Shown in pieces: positions 1-9,010 of a DNA stretch of 64,000 bases. Source of the stretch: an uncultured Sphingomonadaceae bacterium (lineage in GTDB: Bacteria; Pseudomonadota; Alphaproteobacteria; Sphingomonadales; Sphingomonadaceae); assembly GCA_947495985.1 (NCBI GenBank), contig CANMBD010000001.1, positions 372,001-436,000 on the forward strand, written 5' to 3'. The notes under the pieces were generated by a model. The model did not search any database. It was given only the letters and a program-made list of their open reading frames with translations, and had not been told where the DNA came from. The stretch's first letter is position 1; every line of letters starts with the position of its first letter. The position numbers and the translations under genes are program-made.

Positions 1-1
1 T

Positions 2-688
2 TATGCACTGAGTCAGGCTGATGGTGCGGTGCAATGGAATGAGGCTGGAACTGTGGGTCTGGCTGGTATCTTTGGTGTTGCTGCACCCGCGGCGGCGCAG
101 GGCACGGTCATTGCCGGCTATTCATCCGGTGAGTTAACGGCCTATCGCTATGAAAATGGACGTAATCTGTGGAACGATGCGTTGGCGCGGACCAGCATTT
201 CAACATCTGTTGCTACCCTGTCGGACATTGATGCCGATCCCGTCATTGATCGCGGGCGTGTTTTCGCATTGGGGCAGGGCGGCCGGATGGCGGCTTACGA
301 ACTGGTCACGGGACAGCGTATCTGGGAGCTGAATATCGCTGGCATCGCAACTCCGGTGGTTTCCGGAGAATGGGTATTTGTGCTGACCGATGATGCGAAG
401 CTTTTGTGCATTGCCCGACCGACCGGAAAAGTGCGGTGGATCAGTCAATTGGCGGCCTACCGGAACGAAGAAAAGAAGAAAAATCCGATTAACTGGACTG
501 GCCCGGTATTGGCTGGCAATCGCCTGATTGTCGCAAGCACCGAAGGCGATCTGGTTTCCGTCTCGTTGGAAGAAGGCAGCAGCACGACCTTGTTTGATCT
601 GAAGCAAGGCGTATCCCTGCCTCCAATTGTAGCGGACGGAATGCTCTACATATTAGACAATAGCGGCCGCATTTCGGCGTTTCGTTAG
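2..688 (+). CDS. bamB: Outer membrane assembly factor BamB, C-terminal part (5' end outside window)
   Basis: The reading frame is open from the first bases of the window, so the N-terminus with its lipoprotein signal is missing. About 228 residues are visible. They contain repeated PQQ-like beta-propeller blades, with recurring patterns of the type VIAGYSSGELTAYRYENG, GRMAAYELVTGQRIWE and LLCIARPTGKVRWI. BamB is a periplasmic lipoprotein of the BAM complex that inserts beta-barrel proteins. It is followed 30 bp later by der, the usual bamB-der arrangement in Proteobacteria, which supports the call over a generic PQQ-repeat protein. The last residues (GRISAFR) are the expected final blade. Confidence 0.82.
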   Translation, partial: YALSQADGAVQWNEAGTVGLAGIFGVAAPAAAQGTVIAGYSSGELTAYRYENGRNLWNDALARTSISTSVATLSDIDADPVIDRGRVFALGQGGRMAAYELVTGQRIWELNIAGIATPVVSGEWVFVLTDDAKLLCIARPTGKVRWISQLAAYRNEEKKKNPINWTGPVLAGNRLIVASTEGDLVSVSLEEGSSTTLFDLKQGVSLPPIVADGMLYILDNSGRISAFR

Positions 689-718
689 GGTCATCAAATA
701 AGGAACGGGAACGGCCAC

Positions 719-2110
719 ATGCTGCCCAATATTGCAATTATCGGGCGGCCAAATGTGGGCAAGTCCACGCTGTTCAACCGGCTTGTTGGCAAGAAGCTGG
801 CGCTTGTCGACGATCGTCCTGGTGTGACCCGTGACCGGCGCGAAGGCGCGGCAAATCTGCTTGGACTTGAGTTCAACATTATCGATACAGCAGGTTACGA
901 GGATGAAGATGCCAAAAGCCTTCCCGGGCGGATGCGGCATCAAACGGAAATGGCGGTTTCTGGGGCCGAACTTGCCTTGTTTGTTATTGATGGCCGCGCT
1001 GGTCTGACACCACTCGACGAAGAAATTGCGCGCTGGTTGCGGGGATCCAAAACGCCGGTCGTGTTGTTGGTCAACAAGGCCGAAGGCAAGGCTGCAGAAT
1101 CCGGAATATTGGAAAGCTATGCTCTCGGATTTGGCGATCCGATTGCGCTGAGTGCGGAGCATGGCGATGGAATTGCTGATCTGTTTCAGGCGGTGCGTCC
1201 TTATGTTGAGGCCTTTGAAGCGGCGGCACAGGACGAACTGCTTGATGAAGCTGCTCCTCTCAAATTGGCCATTGTCGGCCGGCCCAATGCCGGTAAGTCG
1301 ACATTGATCAACAAGATGCTCGATGAGGACCGGTTGATTACTGGCCCGGAAGCGGGGATTACCCGTGATAGTATCGCTGTCGAATGGGTCTGGCACGATG
1401 CTGCCCTGACCGAAGATGAAAAGCTCGATGGCATTGAACCGGAGCGCAAGGTCCGGTTGATTGACACGGCTGGCATGCGCAAGCGCGCCAAGGTCAATGA
1501 CAAGCTGGAAAAATTGTCGGTCGCCGATGCCAAGCGGGCAATTGATTTCGCTGAAGTCGTCGTGCTTCTGCTTGATGCGACAAAAGGGCTTGAGGCGCAG
1601 GATTTGCGTATTGCTGACCAGACTATTCAAGAGGGACGCTGTCTGGTCATTGCGATCAATAAATGGGATGTCGCAGAGGGGCCGAGCAAACTTTTCAACG
1701 GCATTCGTGCTGCCTTGGACGATGGTCTAGCGCAGGTGCGGGATGTGCCGTTGATCGCTGTTTCTGCTTTTACCGGCAAAGGTATCGATCAGCTGATGAA
1801 AGCGGCATTCAATAGCCGGCGAATATGGTCTCAGCGGGTTGCTACCGGTAAGCTCAACCGCTGGTTTGAAGATGCGATAGAGGATAATCCGCCACCGGCA
1901 CCAGGAGGTAAGCGGATCAAGTTGCGTTACATTACGCAGGCCAAGACAAGACCACCTTCATTTGTGATTTTCGGAACGCGTGTGGATGACTTGCCAGAGA
2001 GCTATCGCAGGTATCTCATCAACGGCATAAGACGTGAACTCGGCTTCGGCGGTGTGCCTGTGCGACTGATCATACGATCCCCCAAAAATCCTTATCACGA
2101 CAAAGATTAA
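719..2110 (+). CDS. der: Ribosome assembly GTPase Der (EngA)
   Basis: A 463-residue double GTPase. The first G domain has GRPNVGKST at residues 9-17 and NKAE further on. The second has GRPNAGKST near residue 187, DTAGMR, and NKWD. The two tandem G domains and the basic KH-like C-terminus are diagnostic of Der, which acts in 50S subunit maturation. The ATG at 719 has an AAGGA ribosome-binding site about 15 bases upstream. It probably shares a transcript with bamB. Length and motifs are normal for the family. Confidence 0.97.
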   Translation: MLPNIAIIGRPNVGKSTLFNRLVGKKLALVDDRPGVTRDRREGAANLLGLEFNIIDTAGYEDEDAKSLPGRMRHQTEMAVSGAELALFVIDGRAGLTPLDEEIARWLRGSKTPVVLLVNKAEGKAAESGILESYALGFGDPIALSAEHGDGIADLFQAVRPYVEAFEAAAQDELLDEAAPLKLAIVGRPNAGKSTLINKMLDEDRLITGPEAGITRDSIAVEWVWHDAALTEDEKLDGIEPERKVRLIDTAGMRKRAKVNDKLEKLSVADAKRAIDFAEVVVLLLDATKGLEAQDLRIADQTIQEGRCLVIAINKWDVAEGPSKLFNGIRAALDDGLAQVRDVPLIAVSAFTGKGIDQLMKAAFNSRRIWSQRVATGKLNRWFEDAIEDNPPPAPGGKRIKLRYITQAKTRPPSFVIFGTRVDDLPESYRRYLINGIRRELGFGGVPVRLIIRSPKNPYHDKD

Positions 2111-2243
2111 TTGCTTGGTTCATTCCATCAATTCCATCTTATGGTTAATTATTTTTCCATGTTGATAACCAAGTCTTTACAGTTTGGGTTCTAAGCTTTC
2201 GTCTAAGAGTATGTTTCATTTGTTTCTCTTAGGGATATGATCT

Positions 2244-2675
2244 TTGACGCAGCTTGATAGCGAACTGATTGACTGGGCGGTCTACAGCGAAACTCGATCT
2301 TCGCTGGGGCCTGATTTTGTACGTATATTGGGCTATTTTCGCGAAGATGGCGCGCAATCGATCGTTAAGATCGAAGCTGCTCTACGTGCTAAGGATGCAA
2401 CCCAAATCATCATGCCGGCGCACAAGCTAAAAGGTGAGTCGCTGCAATTTGGCGCGATCCGGCTGGCCGCTTTGGCCGAACTTATCGAAATGACAGCGCG
2501 CAAATGCGTTGAACATCAGGAAGCACCTGATGAAATAATCGAACAGGTTGTTGGCTTGCGGCCGCTGTTTGAAGAGACACTACCAATATTGGAACATGAA
2601 ACCAGCCCGGTAGTACAGCGCCAGCCCGCAGAGGCTGGACGCCGCTCAACCGGTCTTACTAACCATCTCGGCTAA
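2244..2675 (+). CDS. Hpt-domain histidine phosphotransfer protein
   Basis: A 143-residue protein that is essentially one Hpt helical bundle. The phosphorylatable histidine is H60 in AHKLKGESLQFGA, matching the family HxLKG(S/E) signature, and a helix pair follows (LAALAELIEMTAR). The start is a TTG at 2244 chosen because AGGGA lies 8 bases upstream; the ATG at 2237 runs into a stop after six codons. Hpt proteins shuttle phosphate between hybrid kinases and response regulators. No histidine kinase or receiver gene is adjacent, so its partners are encoded elsewhere. The tail after residue 120 (TSPVVQRQPAEAGRRS) looks disordered. The 133 bp upstream hold no gene. Confidence 0.8.
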   Translation: MTQLDSELIDWAVYSETRSSLGPDFVRILGYFREDGAQSIVKIEAALRAKDATQIIMPAHKLKGESLQFGAIRLAALAELIEMTARKCVEHQEAPDEIIEQVVGLRPLFEETLPILEHETSPVVQRQPAEAGRRSTGLTNHLG

Positions 2676-2686
2676 TGCTGAATGGC

Positions 2687-3163
2687 TTACTCAGCCGACT
2701 CTGACTGCAACTGGACATAGTTTTCGATGCCCATGCGCTCAATCATGTCAAATTGCTTCTCCAGCGTGTCGACATGTTCTTCTTCGCTTTCAAGAATTTC
2801 AGCAAACAGATCGCGCGTCACATAGTCACGTACTTTTTCGCAATATTCTATGCCATCTTTTAGCGGTGGCAGCGCTTCGTGTTCCAGCGCCAAATCGGCT
2901 TTCAGGATTTCTTCTACAGATTCACCGATTTTCAATCGGCCCAGCAACTGGAAGTTGGGCAAGCCATCGAGGAACAAAATCCGTTCAGCCAGCTTATCGG
3001 CATGTTTCATTTCATCGATGGATTCTTCATATTCAAACTTCGCCAATTTGCTGACACCCCAATTGTCGAGCATCTTGCTGTGCAGGAAATATTGGTTGAT
3101 CGCCGTCAGTTCGTTTTTCAGCGCTTCATTCAAATAATCAATGACCTTTGCGTCACCCTTCAT
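2687..3163 (-). CDS. bfr: Bacterioferritin
   Basis: A 158-residue four-helix ferritin, very close in sequence to E. coli Bfr. The ferroxidase ligands E18, E51, H54 (in DEMKHAD), E94, and E127/H130 (in SEEEHVD) are all present. So is the haem-ligating Met52. Bfr stores iron as a 24-mer shell, and electrons for iron release come from Bfd, whose gene lies 119 bp upstream on the same strand. The ATG at 3163 is followed by the typical MKGDAKVIDYLN start. A short dyad (3217-3235, AGCCCT/AGGGCT) lies between bfd and bfr without a T-run. Confidence 0.96.
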   Translation of the reverse strand: MKGDAKVIDYLNEALKNELTAINQYFLHSKMLDNWGVSKLAKFEYEESIDEMKHADKLAERILFLDGLPNFQLLGRLKIGESVEEILKADLALEHEALPPLKDGIEYCEKVRDYVTRDLFAEILESEEEHVDTLEKQFDMIERMGIENYVQLQSESAE

Positions 3164-3282
3164 GGCGTAATCCTTTTCGATGGGGAATTCTATTGGATAA
3201 CGCTATACACGAGCGCAGCCCTGTAGGAAAGGGCTTGTTCCCAAGAAAAGCTAAGTATTTCAATGATTTGATAAAGAGAATG

Positions 3283-3453
3283 CTAAGCGGTCGCAACTTC
3301 GTTTTCGATAATGGTTCGCGCAAACGACAGGCATTGGCCGCATTTTGGTTTCCGTCCGAGTTCGGCATAGACCTCGCTCGGCTTCTCAGACCCGTTGCGC
3401 ACCGCGGCTCGCAGGTCTTTTTCCTTTATCGCATTACAGACACAAACAACCAT
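3283..3453 (-). CDS. bfd: Bacterioferritin-associated ferredoxin (56 aa)
   Basis: A short reading frame of 56 codons. It starts MVVCVCNAIKEKDLRAA and has the Bfd [2Fe-2S] cysteine pattern C4-x-C6 ... C38-x2-C41 (KCGQC). Bfd binds the Bfr surface and passes electrons to the haem to release stored iron. The gene lies directly upstream of bfr in the same direction, the classical iron-release pair. The start is the ATG at 3453 and the stop TAG is at 3283-3285. Length and cysteine spacing are normal for the family. Confidence 0.92.
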   Translation of the reverse strand: MVVCVCNAIKEKDLRAAVRNGSEKPSEVYAELGRKPKCGQCLSFARTIIENEVATA

Positions 3454-3482
3454 TTGGGCTCCTTACACGACTCGTATAAGGC

Positions 3483-3503
3483 TAATGAGAATAGATCGCA
3501 ATA
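3483..3503 (-). promoter_or_regulatory. Weak candidate iron-responsive (Fur-type) site upstream of bfd
   Basis: The sequence TAATGAGAATAGATCGCAATA lies 30 bp upstream of bfd. Its left half contains TGAGAAT, identical to half of the classical Fur box, but the right half is degenerate. Iron control of bfd-bfr is common, so the position is sensible. The call rests on one half-site only. Confidence 0.25.
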
Positions 3504-3520
3504 GCAAAAACGCACTTGTT

Positions 3521-4768
3521 TTAAGATCTATTGATTTTCAATGGTTGAGTCTCCAACCGTGACAGCGATCTCCACAGCCATTCCAATGGACCATAGCGAA
3601 AGCGCATCAGCCATGGTTTGGACCAGAGCAGCATGATAATCCACGCGCTGGGCACGAACAGGTAGAGTTCGGCACGATCTATTTGACCATAAAGGCCCAG
3701 GCCCCAGCCGTAAAAGATAAAGGTCATCAATATACTGGTGCCGATATAGTTGGAAAAAGCCACGCGTCCGGCGGCAGCGATCCGGTGCAGCAGGGGGCTG
3801 TTGGAGAGCGCCTTGATCAGCAAAATGAACAAGGCCGCATAACCCATTGTCATCATCAGACGCGACGGCATCGACCAAGCCAAACTGCTGTTGAAGTCGA
3901 TCAGCGGATCGAATCGATTTAGGATCATCAAGACCGCTAATGGAACCAGCAGCAGGAGACCCATGAACGTGAAGCCGATACCAAATTTCTTGTAGCGCAC
4001 CGTTTCCCATTCACCGGTCATGAAACGGTTTTTATAAAGCGCCATGCCGATCATCATGAACGGCAGAGTTTCTGGAAAACTCATCAACACCATACCGATT
4101 GGACCCCACCAGTGTTCGGAGAGTTTGTCCGCAAATATGGTTGTGTAACTACCCTGATGAATGGCGATATCTTTGGTCAGTGCAGATGTGCTGGTCGCGA
4201 TGTCTTTCATCGCCTCCTGATATTCCATGTCCATGGCGGAACCGGGGCCAGCCTCTATGGCAAGAGCTTGCAGGTAAATCAGGCTGCCCGTGAACAACAG
4301 AAAGACTACAAACCCTACGCAATAGACGAGCAATCCAATACGGATGAGCCGTTTACTGTCCCAATGAGCCATCAGGAACGCCACGCAACCGATGATGGCA
4401 TAGAGAAACAGGATATCGCCCCACCAGATCAGAAAATAATGCGCCAAGCCGAATAATGCCAACCAGAGCATACGCGAATAGTGGACCTTCGCCGGATTTT
4501 CTCCTTTGGCTTGAGCGCGCTCGATGACCAGCATCATGCTCGCACCAAACAGGATGGTGAACAGCCCCCGCATCTTGCCATCGACGAAGAGGAAAGACAT
4601 CAACCAGGCGATGACATCTGGTGTGTCCGTACCACCGTAAACGGATGGGCTCATATAAGCCATTTCCGGCATGGAAAAGGCGATAATGTTCATCAGCAAT
4701 ATGCCCATGACCGCAAAGCCGCGCAAAGCATCCAGGGTCAAATAGCGTGTGTTCTCCGGAGCGTTCAT
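3521..4768 (-). CDS. DUF418 (YeiB-type) multi-pass membrane protein
   Basis: A 415-residue inner-membrane protein. It opens with RYLTLDALRGFAVMGILLMN, the signature of the YeiB/DUF418 family, which is related to heparan-alpha-glucosaminide N-acetyltransferases. About nine hydrophobic segments follow. The C-terminal DUF418 part carries RVAFSNYIGTSILMTFIFYG and ends with the typical FRYGPLEWLWRSLS. The family's substrate is unknown; a role in acyl transfer or transport is often suggested but unproven. The start is the ATG at 4768, and the nitroreductase gene lies 42 bp upstream on the same strand, so co-transcription is possible. Confidence 0.85.
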   Translation of the reverse strand: MNAPENTRYLTLDALRGFAVMGILLMNIIAFSMPEMAYMSPSVYGGTDTPDVIAWLMSFLFVDGKMRGLFTILFGASMMLVIERAQAKGENPAKVHYSRMLWLALFGLAHYFLIWWGDILFLYAIIGCVAFLMAHWDSKRLIRIGLLVYCVGFVVFLLFTGSLIYLQALAIEAGPGSAMDMEYQEAMKDIATSTSALTKDIAIHQGSYTTIFADKLSEHWWGPIGMVLMSFPETLPFMMIGMALYKNRFMTGEWETVRYKKFGIGFTFMGLLLLVPLAVLMILNRFDPLIDFNSSLAWSMPSRLMMTMGYAALFILLIKALSNSPLLHRIAAAGRVAFSNYIGTSILMTFIFYGWGLGLYGQIDRAELYLFVPSAWIIMLLWSKPWLMRFRYGPLEWLWRSLSRLETQPLKINRS

Positions 4769-4810
4769 TTTATCTCTTTCGCTGAGTCAACCAGAATGGA
4801 ATAGATATTT

Positions 4811-5485
4811 TCAAAGCCAGCTGGCAATTTGATCCAGCGGCTTTTTATATGTTGCGTGAACAGGGATAGTTGCATCCGAGGCAGGTTTGCCGACCACCAG
4901 TACCATCATTGGTTTTTCATTGGCAGGCCGCTCGCAAAGCTCGTTTAGAAACTTCATTGGATTGGGCGTGTGGGTGAGGGTAGCGAGACCGGCATCATGT
5001 AGTGCAGTTATCAGCATGCCGGCAGCAATACCGACGCTTTCGTTGACGTAATAGTTTTGCTTCATCTCGCCGGGCATCATGCCGCCCTTACGCTGACCGA
5101 ATATGACAATAAGATAGGGCGCTATCTCGAGAAATGGTTTGTCCGCATCGGTGCCGAGCGGGCCAAGTGCTTCCAGCCACTCGTCGCTGGCTTTGTTTTC
5201 GTAAAATTCCCGCTCTTCCTGTTCGGCGGCTTCGCGCAGCGCCTTTTTCTTGGCTGCAGACTCAATGACAGCAAAGTGCCATGGCTGATGATTGGCGCCA
5301 TTTGGCGCAGTGCCAGCAGCCAGTAATGCATTCTCGATCACAGCACGCGGAATGGTTTCATCACTGAAATAGCGGCAAGTGCGCCGTAATTTCAGGCTGT
5401 CATAAAAAGCCCTGGATCGTGCCACGCGTTCCTCGTCGGAATAATCCGGCAACTCGGTATAGGGCAGGGTATCATGGGGTTTCAT
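4811..5485 (-). CDS. Nitroreductase-family flavoprotein
   Basis: A protein of 224 residues with the FMN-dependent nitroreductase fold. It has the N-terminal phosphate-binding arginines ([13 protein letters not shown]), then [18 protein letters not shown], and a [23 protein letters not shown] helix region typical of the iodotyrosine deiodinase/BluB-like branch. I placed the start at the ATG at 5485 because AAGGA sits 8 bases upstream, rather than 14 codons earlier. The substrate cannot be told from sequence. It diverges from coq4 with a 195 bp shared upstream region. Confidence 0.82.
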   Translation of the reverse strand: MKPHDTLPYTELPDYSDEERVARSRAFYDSLKLRRTCRYFSDETIPRAVIENALLAAGTAPNGANHQPWHFAVIESAAKKKALREAAEQEEREFYENKASDEWLEALGPLGTDADKPFLEIAPYLIVIFGQRKGGMMPGEMKQNYYVNESVGIAAGMLITALHDAGLATLTHTPNPMKFLNELCERPANEKPMMVLVVGKPASDATIPVHATYKKPLDQIASWL

Positions 5486-5617
5486 CGCTGGTTCCTTGGC
5501 GAGTGTTAAATTCCAAAGTTCACACAAATCACACCCGATTTTGCCAGATATGCGCGAGCCGGATTGGTCTGCGTTGTCATAGCCATCAGCTGCAGGGTAG
5601 GAAAGAAAATATCATTA

Positions 5618-5646
5618 TTGACATTGATGTCAGTAGTTGTTATCAG
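5618..5646 (+). promoter_or_regulatory. Candidate sigma-70 promoter with overlapping operator for coq4
   Basis: A perfect -35 hexamer TTGACA (5618-5623) is followed after 17 bp by TATCAG (5641-5646). A perfect inverted repeat TGACAT-TG-ATGTCA (5619-5632) overlaps the -35 box, which would suit a repressor or activator site. It lies 35 bp upstream of the proposed coq4 start. Confidence 0.45.
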
Positions 5647-5680
5647 GCTGATAGAAATAGATAATAAAGCGATTCTTTTT

Positions 5681-6484
5681 ATGACGACTTCTTCCCAAGC
5701 CATCTCTCCAGCGGATATGCCTCTTCTCAACCGAGAGCATTCCACGCCGGGCATCCGTCCGATCAAGGCGTTTCGTCATTTCCGGAACCTGATTGCGGAC
5801 AAGGAAGACACGGCGGAAGTATTCCACATTATCGAAGCGCTGGCGGGCAAGGCCTTTGTCCGCAATGCCAAGCGCTTCTTGAAAAGTCCGCACGCACAGG
5901 AATTGATGGAGCGCAATGTCGATTTGCCAACCATGCTCGATAATCATGACAAGCTGCGGGAGCTTCCTGCCGATAGCTTGGGACAGGCCTATGTTCGTTT
6001 CATGGAAAAAGAAGGTCTGACCGCTGCCGGACTGTTGGCTGAGTTTGACCGCTACGGTGCGAACTATGAAAAGCGCAACGATGTTACCGAATGGTTTGGC
6101 GACCGGATGCGCGATACGCACGATTTGCTGCATGTCCTGACTGGCTATGGCCGCGATGCTTTGGGCGAACAATGCGTGCTGGCCTTCACATATGGTCAGA
6201 ACCCCAATCTTGGAATTCTATTCATCGCTTATGCCGGTGCATTGGAAATGAAGAAGCAGGCACCGTCCGATGCTCCCGTCCTGAAAGCCGTTCGCGAGGG
6301 TCAAAAACTGGGTAAGGCGGCCAAGAGGCTGGCTTATTATGATATTGAAAAGATACTGGCCATGCCGCTCGATGAAGCACGCGCTTTTTTGAATATCGGT
6401 GAGCCGGTCTATTACAAGCAGGCCCATGCCGCTTATGAAGCGCAGGGAATTGATCCCTACAACTTGTTGGGTCAGCCGGCCTAG
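5681..6484 (+). CDS. coq4: Coq4-family ubiquinone biosynthesis protein
   Basis: A 267-residue cytoplasmic protein with the Coq4 zinc-site region RDTHDLLHVLTGYGRD and the family features VRFMEKEGLT and EWFGDRMRD. Coq4 is reported to act on the ring C1 position during ubiquinone synthesis and to organise the Coq complex. The homologue is common in sphingomonads. The start is set at the ATG at 5681 (MTTSSQ...), because upstream in-frame codons overlap the candidate promoter. No other ubi gene is adjacent. Confidence 0.86.
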   Translation: MTTSSQAISPADMPLLNREHSTPGIRPIKAFRHFRNLIADKEDTAEVFHIIEALAGKAFVRNAKRFLKSPHAQELMERNVDLPTMLDNHDKLRELPADSLGQAYVRFMEKEGLTAAGLLAEFDRYGANYEKRNDVTEWFGDRMRDTHDLLHVLTGYGRDALGEQCVLAFTYGQNPNLGILFIAYAGALEMKKQAPSDAPVLKAVREGQKLGKAAKRLAYYDIEKILAMPLDEARAFLNIGEPVYYKQAHAAYEAQGIDPYNLLGQPA

Positions 6485-6498
6485 GATTGGAAGAGTGT

Positions 6499-6921
6499 CT
6501 ACTGCACTGCTTCTATTTTTTTGACCAATATATCGTAGCCTTTGACGGAGTTTTCTATCTCCATCTCCGCTTTGTTCAGTCTTTCTGACGACTGCATGAC
6601 TTTTTCTTCCAGCTGTTTGGCGCGCGATCTGATTTGTGGATTGGTTCGGGACCATGTTCTCAGGTCCGAAAGAGTCTGGTCGACGGCCTCTTGTGCGGCG
6701 GCAACTTCTGTTTTGGCGGCCTCGGCCTGATCGCGAACCTCTTTGGCTTGCAATTCAACCTCAACCCCGAATGCACTGAAGCGACCAATATTTGTCTTTC
6801 CCAATTGTTCTCCAAACTCGACCGGGAAAAACAGGAAAAAAACCAATATTCCCAAAACACACAAGTCGCGAATCAGCGTCAGTGCATTCTTGCCGATCTC
6901 TGTCCAGTGTAGCTCAGTCAT
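6499..6921 (-). CDS. Small membrane-anchored coiled-coil protein, function unknown
   Basis: 140 residues. A single hydrophobic segment at about residues 17-35 (LIRDLCVLGILVFFLFFP) is followed by a long charged helix from about residue 58 to 135 (KEVRDQAEAAKTEVAAAQEA...), likely a coiled coil. I do not recognise a family. The layout suggests an inner-membrane anchored scaffold or phage-shock-like accessory protein, but nothing in the neighbourhood supports a specific role. It is convergent with coq4 (14 bp gap). Confidence 0.6.
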   Translation of the reverse strand: MTELHWTEIGKNALTLIRDLCVLGILVFFLFFPVEFGEQLGKTNIGRFSAFGVEVELQAKEVRDQAEAAKTEVAAAQEAVDQTLSDLRTWSRTNPQIRSRAKQLEEKVMQSSERLNKAEMEIENSVKGYDILVKKIEAVQ

Positions 6922-7135
6922 ATCACTGTCCCGTTCTTGATGTGATTACCCACATTGCTCTTAGGTGCTCTTTTGCTCCGGCATATTGCGAATTGTCAGT
7001 TTTTGCCGCCGATCAGATGCTATAAATCCCCCATTGTGATCGGACGGCGTTTAAGCGATAAACAATCAGGGTCGTCCGGTTTTTCAAACCTTTGCGTTCA
7101 ACGACGGGCCGCCGGTTGTGAGAGGGGACAAGATC

Positions 7136-7447
7136 ATGGAGATACGGTTTTTATCCATTTTGATCGGAGCTGTGCTGCTATCGAGCTGCGCCGAACATCG
7201 GCTGGTGGTAGAGCGACCCAATCCCGATGGGGAGCATGCCATAGTGAATAGCAAAGCCTATCTGCTGCCCAGGGGCCAGCCACGCAATGTTGCCCAGTGC
7301 CAGACGAATCTGATCGATGAGGTACGCGTCAAAACCAATTTCGGACAGTCGTTGATTACGGTATTGACGCTTGGCTTTTATCAGCCAGCCACCATTGAAT
7401 ATTACTGCGCCAAGGTGCCTTCGGATGAAGGTAGCACCGACGAATAA
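7136..7447 (+). CDS. Bor-like outer membrane lipoprotein
   Basis: 103 residues with a signal peptide ending in the lipobox LSSC at residue 17 (MEIRFLSILIGAVLLSSC). The C-terminal block VLTLGFYQPATIEYYC resembles the conserved end of lambda Bor/Iss (LGFITLGIYTPLEARVYC). Bor is a lipoprotein linked to serum resistance in enterobacteria; what chromosomal homologues do in sphingomonads is unknown. The start is the ATG at 7136 with GAGAGGGGA upstream. The FAD oxidoreductase gene starts 29 bp downstream, so the two may be co-transcribed. Confidence 0.62.
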   Translation: MEIRFLSILIGAVLLSSCAEHRLVVERPNPDGEHAIVNSKAYLLPRGQPRNVAQCQTNLIDEVRVKTNFGQSLITVLTLGFYQPATIEYYCAKVPSDEGSTDE

Positions 7448-7476
7448 TCCGCGACATTCCGCCGGACGGGAGAAAC

Positions 7477-9006
7477 ATGATGCCCCCCAATCAAATCCAG
7501 GTGAACAATAATATTGAATGGGTGAACCATCACTTCAATATCAAGGTACCGATTGCCAAGCGGTTGAGAGTGCATAATGAAAACCCGACTCGCGCCACAA
7601 TGTCTGGGATGCGCGCCACGGCTGCGCGGCTGCAAGGGATTATTGCTGATGCGTTAGCGGCTGGTGTACAAATCCGGGCCTGTGGATCGAGATGGTCCTT
7701 TTCCGATATTCCTGCGGTCAAGGACGGTTGGGTCGTAGAAACTGCCAATCTCGACTGGACGTTCAACGTTGGTGCCAATGACGTCGATCTCGCAAGCGGG
7801 ACGTCGCGGGATGATCTCTATCTGGTGCAATGCGGCACAAACATTTCGAAGATAAACGAGCGATTGGAAACAACGTCGCGTCGCCGCGCGCTGCGGACAT
7901 CAGGGGCCAGCAACGGCCAGACCATTGCTGGCGCTATTGGCACCGGAGTACATGGCTCGGCGATTGACGTGGGCGCGATGGAAAGCGAGGTCGCGGGAAT
8001 TCAGATCCTGACGGCCACGCAAAATCTATGGATTGAACCGGCCCGAGCTCCTGTGATGACGGCAGGTTTCGCGGCCAAACTCGGTGCGACGCTGGTGCGC
8101 GACGATGCCAAATTTGACGCAGCGATTGTCAGCCTCGGTGCCCTGGGTATAGTCCATTCTGTGATGTTGCGAGGGACGGGACGCTACCTGCTTAACTCGT
8201 CGCTGCTCCATATTCCTTTCGGGCAGCTGCAAGGCGCGCTCAACATGCTCGATTTTCACGGATCAGGTCTGCCGGATCCGACCCGCAGGCCCTATTTCTT
8301 TCAGGTGATCCTCGATCCCAATAAAATGGACATCGGGTATACGACCGTGCGTTACAAGGAATTGTGTCCGCCGGGATACCGACCTGATTATAACCTGAAA
8401 TCCGAAGCTGAACCGGGAACCGATCTGCCGCGCCTGATTGCATCGGCGATCAAGATGTTCCCGGACCTGCGCAATACGGCCACGAGCTTGCTGATCCAGG
8501 CTGAACTGAAAGTGCGTTCCGACCGACCGCATGAATGGCGGCTGCCCGGCGAAACCTATAGCTTCACCAGCGCGCGCGAGGGGATTGCGAGTTCCGGTTT
8601 TGCTGTGCCGATTGCGCAGGTAACAACCGCGCTTGAAATTATGCGTCAGGCGTTTCTGGTCCACAAAAGCGCGCCGGTAGTGTTCACATGTCGCTATGCG
8701 CAAAAATCGCCCGGTATGATGGCATTCACGCGCTATGATCCATGCTGCGTGATTGATATTGACGGCATCGACACACCTGCGACGCGCAAGCTGATTACGC
8801 TGGCCGGTCAGCGGCTGGAGGCGGCAGGGATGCCCTTCACTCAGCATTGGGGCAAGATGCATGACCTCACCAAGGCCCGCGTAAGGCGCGGATATGGTGG
8901 CAGCGTGGATCGCTGGAATCAGGTGCGCAAATTGCTTCTGCCCGATTCGGCCGAACGCGATGCGTTTTCGTCGCCGTTTCTGGATAGCGTTGGGTTGAAC
9001 GCTTGA
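7477..9006 (+). CDS. FAD-binding (PCMH/VAO-type) oxidoreductase
   Basis: 509 residues. The N-terminal FAD-binding domain shows RACGSRWSFSDI and the pyrophosphate-binding stretch GASNGQTIAGAIGTGVHGS near residue 145. A C-terminal substrate domain follows. The arrangement is that of sugar-lactone oxidases (ALO/gulonolactone type), but no histidyl-FAD attachment motif is obvious and the substrate is undetermined. The ATG at 7477 has GGGAGA six bases upstream; a second ATG follows at once. The C-terminus converges on purL with a 4 bp gap. No signal peptide is seen. Confidence 0.78.
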   Translation: MMPPNQIQVNNNIEWVNHHFNIKVPIAKRLRVHNENPTRATMSGMRATAARLQGIIADALAAGVQIRACGSRWSFSDIPAVKDGWVVETANLDWTFNVGANDVDLASGTSRDDLYLVQCGTNISKINERLETTSRRRALRTSGASNGQTIAGAIGTGVHGSAIDVGAMESEVAGIQILTATQNLWIEPARAPVMTAGFAAKLGATLVRDDAKFDAAIVSLGALGIVHSVMLRGTGRYLLNSSLLHIPFGQLQGALNMLDFHGSGLPDPTRRPYFFQVILDPNKMDIGYTTVRYKELCPPGYRPDYNLKSEAEPGTDLPRLIASAIKMFPDLRNTATSLLIQAELKVRSDRPHEWRLPGETYSFTSAREGIASSGFAVPIAQVTTALEIMRQAFLVHKSAPVVFTCRYAQKSPGMMAFTRYDPCCVIDIDGIDTPATRKLITLAGQRLEAAGMPFTQHWGKMHDLTKARVRRGYGGSVDRWNQVRKLLLPDSAERDAFSSPFLDSVGLNA

Positions 9007-9010
9007 GAGA

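Noticed and set aside
653..1630. A long open frame (325 codons) antisense to der
   Set aside because: It mirrors the codon pattern of der, has no ribosome-binding site or recognisable domain, and its sequence is rich in residues typical of antisense frames.
3217..3235. Terminator between bfd and bfr
   Set aside because: The AGCCCT/AGGGCT stem is short and no T-run follows in the direction of transcription.
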